NCBI RefSeq assembly: GCF_000769405.2
Contig: NZ_CP053444.1
Span: 1-64,000, forward strand
Direction of reading: 5' to 3'
Length of the DNA stretch: 64,000 bases
DNA from: Rhizobium brockwellii
Lineage (GTDB): Bacteria; Pseudomonadota; Alphaproteobacteria; Rhizobiales; Rhizobiaceae
Shown here in pieces: positions 1 through 7,314 of the stretch. Every line of letters begins with the position of its first letter. Position 1 is the stretch's first letter. The position numbers and the translations under genes were made by a program. Below the pieces are notes generated by a model. The model had not been told where the DNA came from. It was given only the letters and a program-made list of their open reading frames with translations, and did not search any database.

Positions 1-1212
1 ATGCCAAAAATCGCTGCAAAATTACCGCCAAAAGATGAAGACTTGATGGGGTTGATTGAGCGCCATTCTCGTTCCTTGTCGGCGCAACTGCAAGAGCATC
101 AGCTCGCGACTTTTCCCCCTACGGCGGAAAAGGGCATCCGCACGTTTCAGCCAGCCGAGGCGGCCAAACTGGTCGGCGTGAAAGAGGTATATCTTCGTCA
201 ACTCGCAAACGAGCTGGAAGGTCTCCAGGTCAGCACCAGTCCGACCGGCCGCCGGTCATATTCTGTCGAGGACATGCACAAGATACGCAAGCATCTCGAT
301 CAGGTGGGCCGTGGCAATCGCCGCTATCTTCCACACCGCCGCGACGATGAAGCGTTGCAGGTTATCTCGGTCATGAATTTCAAGGGCGGGTCCGGCAAAA
401 CCACGACCGCTGCTCATCTGGCCCAATATCTCGCGCTTCGCGGCTACCGGGTGCTTGCCATCGATCTTGACCCGCAGGCGAGCCTGTCCACACTCTTTGG
501 CAACCAGCCAGAAACCGACGTCGGCGCAAACGAGACGCTTTATGGTGCCATTCGATACGACGACGCCCGCCCAATGGCCGAAATTGTTCGGGCGACCTAC
601 ATTCCCGATCTTCATCTGATCCCAGGCAATCTCGAACTTATGGAGTTCGAACATGATACGCCCCGGGCGCTGATGAAGCGGAAGATCGGCGATACCATGT
701 TCTTCCACCGGATCAGCGAAGTGCTTGACCAGGTGGCCCCCAATTACGACGTTGTGGTAATCGACTGCCCGCCACAGCTCGGCTACCTGACCCTATCTGC
801 GCTGACCGCAGCAACGTCTGTTTTGATCACCGTGCATCCGCAGATGCTCGACGTCATGTCGATGAACCAGTTTTTGTCGATGACATCGGACCTGCTTCGG
901 GAGATCTCCTCCCACGGCGCGCGCTTCGACTATAACTGGATGCGCTATCTCGTCACTCGTTTCGAGCCGAGTGACGGGCCACAGAACCAGATGGTCGGAT
1001 ATCTCAGGGCGATTTTCGGAGAAAATGTTCTGAACTTCCCAATGCTGAAGACAACGGCCGTTTCCGATGCCGGTCTCACGAACCAGACCCTTTTCGAGGT
1101 GGAGAGAGGCCAATTCACGCGGGCCACCTACGATCGCGCGTTGGAGGCGATGAACAACGTCAACAATGAGATCGAGTCACTGATCAAGAAAGCATGGGGA
1201 AGAAAATCATGA
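1..1212 (+). CDS. repA: Plasmid partitioning protein RepA (ParA-type ATPase)
   Basis: A 403-aa protein with the full RepABC-type RepA architecture. An N-terminal DNA-binding region (about residues 40-110) is followed by a ParA ATPase domain with the deviant Walker A motif KGGSGKTT near residue 129 and a VVIDCPP motif near residue 250. RepA drives plasmid segregation with RepB and parS and autorepresses the repABC operon. The window begins exactly at its ATG, so promoter and operator lie outside. Its stop overlaps the start of repB (ATGA), which indicates translational coupling. Confidence 0.97.
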   Translation: MPKIAAKLPPKDEDLMGLIERHSRSLSAQLQEHQLATFPPTAEKGIRTFQPAEAAKLVGVKEVYLRQLANELEGLQVSTSPTGRRSYSVEDMHKIRKHLDQVGRGNRRYLPHRRDDEALQVISVMNFKGGSGKTTTAAHLAQYLALRGYRVLAIDLDPQASLSTLFGNQPETDVGANETLYGAIRYDDARPMAEIVRATYIPDLHLIPGNLELMEFEHDTPRALMKRKIGDTMFFHRISEVLDQVAPNYDVVVIDCPPQLGYLTLSALTAATSVLITVHPQMLDVMSMNQFLSMTSDLLREISSHGARFDYNWMRYLVTRFEPSDGPQNQMVGYLRAIFGENVLNFPMLKTTAVSDAGLTNQTLFEVERGQFTRATYDRALEAMNNVNNEIESLIKKAWGRKS

Positions 1213-2252
1213 GCAGAAAGGACATCCTCCGCACCCCCCAGCCGACTGGTGCCGTCGCGGTGGCGGCTGATAGACCGGTCAAGAGCCGAAGTATCCTTCC
1301 GCTCCTGGGCTCCCCGCCAGCGGAAGGGGCGACAGCGGCATCTTCGCGTCTCACCAGCCAGGTTGGCGGCGCTTTTGCAGAGGGCAAGGCTAGGTTCGAG
1401 CGCGCCGAAGAGATCGAAAAGCGCCTGGCAGAAGGCCAGACCATCATTGAGCTCGATTCGGGTACGATCGATCCATCTTTCGTTCAGGACCGCATGCCCG
1501 GTGAAATTGACGGTCTTGTCGAAGCGATCCGCGAACAAGGCCAGCAGATCCCTATTCTGGTGCGCCCTCACCCCGAGGCACCGGGGCGCTATCAAGTCGC
1601 ATTTGGGCACCGTCGTTTGCGCGCAGTCGCGAAACTTAACCGGCCCGTCAAGGCGGTTGTCAGGGAACTGACCGACGAGCAGCTGGTAATTGCGCAAGGT
1701 CAGGAGAACAATGAAAGAAAGGACCTGACATTCATCGAAAAGGCGCGATTTGCCTCCCGGCTGACCGAACAGTTTTCACGAGATGTGGTGATGGCAGCGT
1801 TGTCAGTCTACAAAAGCGATCTCTCGAACATGCTGTCGGTGGTGACGCGCATCCCGACCGAAATTGTCGACGCAATCGGCTCGGCGCCCGGAATTGGCTT
1901 GAAAAGTTGGGTGGCTCTTGCCGAGCTTCTCACGCGCGACAGCGACCTTGAGCAGGCTTCAACTTTCCTGCGATCGCCCGAGGCGAAAGCCCTGCCCTCG
2001 CCCGACCGGTTCAAATCGCTCGTCGCCAGCCTCAAACCTGCACCCACCAAGCGCGGACTACCGGATCTCCTGACAACGGCAACGGGGCTCCGTCTGGCCC
2101 AGGTGACCAAAAGCAAAACCAAGTTGGACCTGTCAATCGATCGGCGCGAGATGCCAGAATTCGCAGCCTTCGTCTTGGAGCGCTTGCCAGCGCTCTTCGA
2201 GGAGCATCGCTCCAGAAACAGCGCTCAAGACCATTTGAACAACGGAGATTAG
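1209..2252 (+). CDS. repB: Plasmid partitioning protein RepB (ParB family)
   Basis: A 347-aa ParB/RepB protein. I chose the ATG at 1209 (MSRKDILRT) because it overlaps the repA stop as ATGA and gives the usual RepB N-terminus; an ATG at 1194 in the same frame is less likely. The ParB nuclease-like fold with motifs IPILVRPHPE and AFGHRRLRA (about residues 105-145) precedes an HTH region (about 170-235). RepB binds the centromere-like parS sites and is loaded by RepA. Candidate parS sites lie just after repC. Confidence 0.96.
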   Translation: MSRKDILRTPQPTGAVAVAADRPVKSRSILPLLGSPPAEGATAASSRLTSQVGGAFAEGKARFERAEEIEKRLAEGQTIIELDSGTIDPSFVQDRMPGEIDGLVEAIREQGQQIPILVRPHPEAPGRYQVAFGHRRLRAVAKLNRPVKAVVRELTDEQLVIAQGQENNERKDLTFIEKARFASRLTEQFSRDVVMAALSVYKSDLSNMLSVVTRIPTEIVDAIGSAPGIGLKSWVALAELLTRDSDLEQASTFLRSPEAKALPSPDRFKSLVASLKPAPTKRGLPDLLTTATGLRLAQVTKSKTKLDLSIDRREMPEFAAFVLERLPALFEEHRSRNSAQDHLNNGD

Positions 2253-2254
2253 CG

Positions 2255-2313
2255 GAAAAAGAAAAAGGCCCCCAAAACGTCGCCGTCGTGGAAACCTCTT
2301 TCAGATCTAAGCA
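2255..2313 (-). ncRNA. RepABC counter-transcribed antisense RNA (ctRNA/incA)
   Basis: The repB-repC gap carries a minus-strand transcription unit. A promoter lies at 2347-2319. A terminator-like stem follows: GGAAACCT at 2290-2297 pairs with AGGCCCCC at 2266-2273, allowing G-U pairs, and is followed on the minus strand by a run of T residues. In repABC plasmids this RNA base-pairs with the repC leader and limits RepC synthesis, and so sets copy number and incompatibility. The ends are estimated from promoter and terminator positions. Confidence 0.75.
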
Positions 2314-2318
2314 ACCTG

Positions 2319-2347
2319 AGAATCGCACTTCCACGGATATTCGTCAA
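2319..2347 (-). promoter_or_regulatory. Sigma70-like promoter of the ctRNA
   Basis: On the minus strand a -35 box TTGACG (2347-2342) is separated by exactly 17 bp from a -10-like GATTCT (2324-2319). Transcription would start near 2312 and run toward repB, antisense to the repC leader. Confidence 0.65.
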
Positions 2348-2406
2348 GAGTCTTTGGCACCGACTTGGTGAGCCGATTTCTTTTGCCTTTTGAAAGGTGA
2401 AAGACG

Positions 2407-3621
2407 ATGCAAACAGGAAGTGTGACGACGCCCTTCGGGCGGCGATCGATGACGCTTGCCCTCGTGAAGCGCCAAGTCGCTACAAGAGAGATCAAGGCGG
2501 GAAAATCTGTCGAAAAATGGAAGGTCTTTCGGGACGCTTCTGAGGCCAGGGAAGCGCTCGGCCTGCAGTCGAGCAGCCTTGCTGTGCTCGACGCGCTGCT
2601 GAGTTTCTACCCGGAGAACGAATTGCGCCAGGAAGCACAGTTGGTGGTGTTTCCGTCGAACGCACAATTGATCCTGCGTGCCCATGGCATGGCTGGAGCA
2701 ACACTTCGCCGTCACATTGCATTGCTGGTGGAATCCGGGTTGATCGTTCGGAAGGACAGCGCGAACGGCAAACGCTTCGCGCGTAAGAATAATGCTGGAG
2801 AAATCGAGAATGCCTTCGGTTTTGATCTCTCGCCAATGCTCGCCCGATCCGAAGAACTGGCTCTCATCGCTCAGAATGTCGTTGCCGCGCGGTCCGCTTT
2901 CAGGAAAGCCAAGGAGAACCTGACGATCTGCCGCCGTGACGTTCGCAAGCTAATTTTGGCAGCAATGGAGGAGGGAGCCGAAGGCGATTGGGCAGCCATT
3001 GAAGCAATATATGTCGAACTCGTTGCCCGCATCCCCCGTTCCCCGGCCATGATCGACGTAGCGGGGATTCTGGATGAAATGGAGCTTCTTCGCGACGAGA
3101 TCATCAATCAGTTGGACAACCAGCAGAATTCACAATTTAATAGCACCAATGACGCTCAATTTGAGCAGCACATACAGAATTCAAATCCCGAATCTACCTA
3201 TGAACTTGAACCAAGCTCTGAAAAAGAGCAGGGCGCAAAGCCGCGCAAACCCGACAAGCGAATGGTCGAGCCGCTGAAGGCTTTCCCTCTTGGTGTGGTG
3301 CTGAAGGCCTGCCGGCAGATTGCTGACTATGGGCCGGGCGGGGCGGTTGGAAGCTGGCGCGACCTCATGTCGGCCGCAGTGGTGGTGAGATCGATGCTGG
3401 GGATCAGTCCGTCTGCTTTCCAAGATGCGTGCGAGACTATGGGGCCGGAAAATGCCGCAGTGGCGGTCGGTTGCATCCTTGAGCGCGCAAATCTGATCAA
3501 TTCGCCAGGCGGATATCTGCGGGATCTGACGCGGCGCGCCGAGCGGGGTGAGTTTTCTCTCGGTCCGGTAATCATGGCTCTGCTCCGCAACAGTGTTGGC
3601 AGGCTGCCTCAAGCAGTGTAG
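2407..3621 (+). CDS. repC: Replication initiator RepC
   Basis: A 404-aa RepC with the characteristic N-terminus MQTGSVTTPFGRR and the central winged-helix replication domain. RepC is the only essential initiator of repABC plasmids and acts on an origin inside its own coding sequence. The start is supported by the spaced GAAAGG upstream. Translation is expected to be limited by the ctRNA in the 154-bp gap upstream. A low-complexity polar linker (about residues 235-285, rich in N, Q, S and E) separates N- and C-terminal domains, as is usual in this family. Confidence 0.97.
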   Translation: MQTGSVTTPFGRRSMTLALVKRQVATREIKAGKSVEKWKVFRDASEAREALGLQSSSLAVLDALLSFYPENELRQEAQLVVFPSNAQLILRAHGMAGATLRRHIALLVESGLIVRKDSANGKRFARKNNAGEIENAFGFDLSPMLARSEELALIAQNVVAARSAFRKAKENLTICRRDVRKLILAAMEEGAEGDWAAIEAIYVELVARIPRSPAMIDVAGILDEMELLRDEIINQLDNQQNSQFNSTNDAQFEQHIQNSNPESTYELEPSSEKEQGAKPRKPDKRMVEPLKAFPLGVVLKACRQIADYGPGGAVGSWRDLMSAAVVVRSMLGISPSAFQDACETMGPENAAVAVGCILERANLINSPGGYLRDLTRRAERGEFSLGPVIMALLRNSVGRLPQAV

Positions 3622-3623
3622 AT

Positions 3624-3647
3624 CGCGGTTAGTTGCGACTAACCGCG
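3624..3647. promoter_or_regulatory. parS-like palindrome 1
   Basis: A 24-bp nearly perfect palindrome begins two bases after the repC stop. Its 16-bp core GTTAGTTGCGACTAAC (3628-3643) fits the RepB-binding consensus of repABC plasmids, GTTNNNNGCNNNNAAC. It is followed by GCTAAAGGACTGAAAT, similar to the sequence after palindrome 2. Confidence 0.8.
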
Positions 3648-3954
3648 CTAAAGGACTGAAATAGCAGGTATTTCTGGATTGCGTTTCCCTCGGTAGAACG
3701 AACTTTGCTGCCCGACCGCGAAATTCGCAGGGTTAGACGCGCAATACACGCATCGCGATATTGGATGCCCGGACGGGGGAAGTTTAGTGCTGGCTGTAGA
3801 GTTGCTGGTGTGAATCTTTGGTAATTTCTTTACCTACCATGGTCTGAAACACTCGAACGGGTCTGGCTTTCAGTTCTCAGACAATCGGGTGGAAGAGAGG
3901 CGCCTGCGTTCGCTGGAATAGTTCAACAGGCGTTGCTGACGGGAGCGCATTGGC
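3648..3954. other. Non-coding spacer between the two parS-like sites
   Basis: About 300 bp with no supportable gene on either strand. It separates two copies of a 36-bp direct repeat that contain the palindromes. I see no terminator or other named site inside it. Confidence 0.6.
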
Positions 3955-3974
3955 CGGTTAGTCGTGACTAACCG
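3955..3974. promoter_or_regulatory. parS-like palindrome 2
   Basis: A 20-bp palindrome with perfect 9-bp arms around a central GT. The 16-bp core GTTAGTCGTGACTAAC (3957-3972) matches the parS consensus except that the central dinucleotide is GT rather than GC. Together with the following ACTGAAAT it is a second copy of the repeat at 3627-3662. Confidence 0.65.
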
Positions 3975-3976
3975 CC

Positions 3977-5227
3977 TCAAGCGACTGAAATCACATCGGA
4001 TTCACAGATGTTGACCAACGGTCTTCGTCGCCGCCAGGTTCTTCGAGTTGAGCGGCGCGCCGGCAATGAGCGCGCGGGCTTTTGAAAAGTCGACCCCGCG
4101 GTGCTTAAGCGTCCATCGTCGATAACTCGTGCATGAATACCCGCCTGTTCAATCGCGCCGAGCGTCTCTCTCAGGCGAGACACGGGGTTTCGAGCCTCGA
4201 CAGTCGTGGCAAGCGCGAACCGCAATGCTCGGAACCCAAGGATTTCCGGATGGAAATTATTGGCGGAACCATGATGTGGCAACGTCATGACCGCAATTCG
4301 GTCATCAAAGCCTTCGAAAAACGTCCGCCATTGGCTGGCGCCATTTATCATGCCGAAGCGCGGCGTCGCCCGTGCCCAGCCAGCCGATGCCATCATGTGA
4401 CCAGAAGAAGCGACCGTAGGGCGGTCCTTCGAGCGAGGAGCGCCATTGCCGGGATGGCTCGGTGTGGCTTGAGCTTGCGACGGCGCGTTGAGATAACGGC
4501 CCAGAGTAAAGTGACATCGAAATCGCATTGTGTCCTCCGGCAAAATGCCGGGTGTAGATTTCGACCAGCCGCTTGGCACTTTCCATAGAGCGTATGTGCT
4601 TAAGCAGCGATTTGGCGAGCTTTGCCTCGTCATTTCCCCGGAAATCAAGCACCTTTTTAATGTCCCTTAGAAACCGCCTTCGGGCGGGATCATTGACCGG
4701 ATGGACATAGGGCAGGAGAACCCAATCGCCCCTGCGCCACGCGTCACCTGTAAAGGATTGCCACTCAAGCTGGAGATACGAGCCGGATGCAGCCACATAG
4801 GCGCCGTTTTGCGTCTCTCGCGCTGTCGGATCCGCAGGAGTGAGCTTTTCAGCGATCGGCCGGTGTGGGGCACGCAAGTAAGACGCCAGTCTGTTTGCCG
4901 ACGAGCCTTTGGACGGAGCGTCATCAAATTGTATCCGGCGTCCAGCGGACGGGCCGTCGATCGGACCGTCCGGTTCCGCGCCAGAAGATGTGAAACAAAA
5001 AGCACGTCCGTCTTTCCGTCGCATGCTGCCGGGTAGAGCGACATTTCACTGTTGAAAGCGTCGCTTCGTTCCGAGCCGCAGTCATAGACATAGGAAAAGC
5101 TTGTGACGGGGCGCTCATTGGCAGAGCGCACGCCGTCGGGCGACCCCTCGACAGTCGAGATCAATCCGGAGTGAAAGCCGCCATGGCCGACCGGGTGCTG
5201 GGTACGTGTAATTTTTGCGTGTTGCAT
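3977..5227 (-). pseudogene. Decayed metallo-beta-lactamase-fold hydrolase
   Basis: Three minus-strand frames join into one recognizable protein. It starts at 5227 with MQHAKITRTQHPVGHGGFHS and VTSFSYVYDCGSE, reaches VLFVSHL near 5000, continues in a second frame (YLQLEWQSFTGDAW, WVLLPYVHPVND) and ends in a third with MTLPHHGSANNFHPE near 4250. VSHL followed by a zinc motif, and a later LPHHGS, are typical of metallo-beta-lactamase-fold enzymes. The HxHxDH motif expected after VSHL is not intact in any frame. At least two frameshifts are needed to read through, so the gene is judged dead. The original substrate is unknown. Confidence 0.7.
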
Positions 5228-5465
5228 CTATGTCCGGATTTTTAGGGGTGAAGATCCTCGTTGGCAGTCGAGGGTCTATCGTTTGAGAAGCGATTGGGGT
5301 GGTGGTCGACGTCGGCTCAAGAGGAGATGGACGAGGTGTGCTGCATTTTTCTGCGGCCGAGAAGGCTCGCATGTATCTGCTCTGATTTTGTCGCGCCTGG
5401 CGTCGAGGAAGGGGAGGATGAAGACGCTCTGTTCGCTCACCGCCGGTTGCCTTTTTGCTTCAAAC

Positions 5466-5813
5466 CTAGAAACGGTTCTGCGCCGTCATGCAATCATCCT
5501 CGCTCAGGGCTTCCAGCGGCCTACCGTCCAGACCATGGCGAACGGAATTGGGCCGGGCGCTCGCGAAATAATATCGCTTGGAGTGGACAAAGGCAGCAAG
5601 CGCGCGGCGCAACGTCGTGATGCCAACACCGGGTTTCAAAAGCGGGCGAATTTCCTCAAAGAGCCCGATAGCAAAGGGTCGGATAGGATCGCCTTGCCTT
5701 CCCGGTAGGATCCCGACCTGGCATACCAGCAAGGCGTTTATGGCGTCTGCTTTCCGGATGTCGATCTGCGAAGCTACGATCGGGCCGCGGCTGACTATCC
5801 AAGGTTTTGTCAT
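5466..5813 (-). CDS. ProQ/FinO-family RNA chaperone
   Basis: About 115 aa from an ATG at 5813; the frame stays open to 5960, so a longer form is possible. The order of features matches the ProQ/FinO fold: KADAINALL, then GDPIRPFAIGLFEEI, then TTLRRALAAFVHSKRYYFA, then a terminal LDGRP. FinO-like proteins bind structured RNAs and promote sense-antisense pairing, in plasmid F for fertility inhibition. Here the gene lies 2 kb from a repABC locus that uses an antisense RNA. It diverges from the HEPN module upstream. Family assignment is by motif pattern and was not searched. Confidence 0.7.
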   Translation of the reverse strand: MTKPWIVSRGPIVASQIDIRKADAINALLVCQVGILPGRQGDPIRPFAIGLFEEIRPLLKPGVGITTLRRALAAFVHSKRYYFASARPNSVRHGLDGRPLEALSEDDCMTAQNRF

Positions 5814-6030
5814 AGGTTCCAACCCAATCTTTTCTTCCCCTGCGAGGCTGGGATCTACATCGTCTAAGCTGTTCTTGTTGCAGAATTGCATATTGCGGCA
5901 GCCGATCTCAAGGCACGACTGCGCTTCATCCGTCTGTTTGGTACAGACCAGTCTGCGCATGAGCTATGAAATGCTCGCCCTCGTCTCTGCGGGAGTGGCG
6001 GTCCTTGGCAGAATCCTCTATATTGCAAAC

Positions 6031-6324
6031 ATGAGCGACGAACAGACCATATCGAAATCCACCAAGTCGGCCGTTGAGAAAGTCCTCCGTGATCGCCTCG
6101 GCCAGGCAGGGTTTTCTGGCGCCGACATTCGGGCCGATCGAGACAGCGATGGCGATCCCATCCTGCTCGTTGACGTGAATTATGCCTATTCGGACAAGCC
6201 GATCAGTTCGAAACTCACTTACGGTCTTTCGACTGAGGTGCGAAAGGCTTTGAGCGCCCTTGGAGAGACGCGGTTTCCGCATATTCGGCATCATTTCGAC
6301 GAACAGCAGAAGATCGCAAGCTAA
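6031..6324 (+). CDS. Small protein preceding a HEPN gene (possible antitoxin partner)
   Basis: A 97-aa soluble protein starting MSDEQTISKSTKSAVEK. An in-frame ATG at 5959 would add a hydrophobic stretch; I prefer 6031 because the extra segment looks like read-through of the divergent promoter region. The central part (DGDPILLVDVNYAYSDKPIS) suggests a small alpha/beta fold. The stop codon directly abuts the GTG of the HEPN gene, so the two are co-translated. I do not recognise the family and no nucleotidyltransferase motif is visible. Confidence 0.7.
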   Translation: MSDEQTISKSTKSAVEKVLRDRLGQAGFSGADIRADRDSDGDPILLVDVNYAYSDKPISSKLTYGLSTEVRKALSALGETRFPHIRHHFDEQQKIAS

Positions 6325-6786
6325 GTGTCGAATGATTTAATCGCCACCGCTCGGCGGCTTGCCAAGGCCAGCCCCAAGCGTCCACGCCAGTCCGACCTCA
6401 AACGTGGTGTCAGTACAGCTTACTATGCGCTGTTTCATGCGCTGGCTCGCGATTGTGCCGATCTACTGGTGGGGACAGGCGATACGCGCAGTGAACCGGC
6501 ATGGGCGCAAGTCTATCGGACTCTCGAGCACGGTGTCGCGAAAAATTCCTGCAAAGCAGCGGCAGCCCGCGGCTTTCCGGGCAGTATTGTCTCATTCGCC
6601 GATACGTTTGTCATCCTGCAGGAAGAACGTCATCGCGCCGATTACGACCCGCTTGCGCGTTATGTGCGGGCAGAAGTCCTCGTTCTAATCGACAACTGTG
6701 AGCAGGCAATCAGAGATCTTGCATCGGCGCCACGATCGGATCGCAAGGCATTCGCAGTATGGGTTCTGCTCCAGAGAAAAAGATAG
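6325..6786 (+). CDS. HEPN-domain protein
   Basis: A 153-aa all-helical protein with a GTG start fused to the upstream stop (TAAGTG). The signature RGVSTAYYALFHALARDCADLL (about residues 28-49, broken here by me as RGVSTAYYALF plus HALARD) is the first HEPN helix pair, and EERHRADYDPLARY (about 110-123) is the second conserved segment. Many HEPN proteins are RNases or nucleotide-binding partners in two-gene toxin-antitoxin or defence modules. The classical RxxxxH ribonuclease motif is not clear, so catalytic activity is uncertain. Confidence 0.75.
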   Translation: MSNDLIATARRLAKASPKRPRQSDLKRGVSTAYYALFHALARDCADLLVGTGDTRSEPAWAQVYRTLEHGVAKNSCKAAAARGFPGSIVSFADTFVILQEERHRADYDPLARYVRAEVLVLIDNCEQAIRDLASAPRSDRKAFAVWVLLQRKR

Positions 6787-7314
6787 CGCCGTTTTCCTGG
6801 AGCTGGTCAGGACGACGAACAGAACAAGAACATCGATGGATTGCGGACATAGGTCCTGTCTGGAAACGGTAACCTGAGTAGGTCTGGGGACGATGTCGCG
6901 CGCCCACCCTCGGGTGATAGGGAAGTGGCGAGAGCGGATTTCGCACACTGAGAGGCAGCCCGGGCCGCAAGGCCGTGGTGCTGCCGTTCGGCGTTGCTCC
7001 AATGGATGTCACAGACTGCCTAGCGGAGGTCTCGCATTCAGTGCGCTGCATGAGGGGTCAGGTGGAGGCGCGGGCACGGTTGACGGTGCGGCAGTGTTGG
7101 CAAAGCTGAAGCCAGGATGCGCCAGTCTTTATCCGAGGGGCTTCGATCCCCGACGCAGCATTACCGGGTCTTGACCGCAAGGGAAGCTTCGCTTGTCGAA
7201 GAGACGGTGGGACATGGTGGGGAGGCGATAGAGGGAGAGGAGGGAAGGGGAAAGCTGTGACGGATTGAGAGGGTTGGAGAGAGGCTCCGCCCGGTCCGTC
7301 ATGGAGAAACCGAC
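6787..7314. other. Long non-coding leader before the ParB-like gene
   Basis: 528 bp without a convincing gene. The last 120 bp are purine-rich (AGGGAGAGGAGGGAAGGGG near 7230-7250), resembling the long leaders in front of other genes in this block. Nothing else is recognised. Confidence 0.5.
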
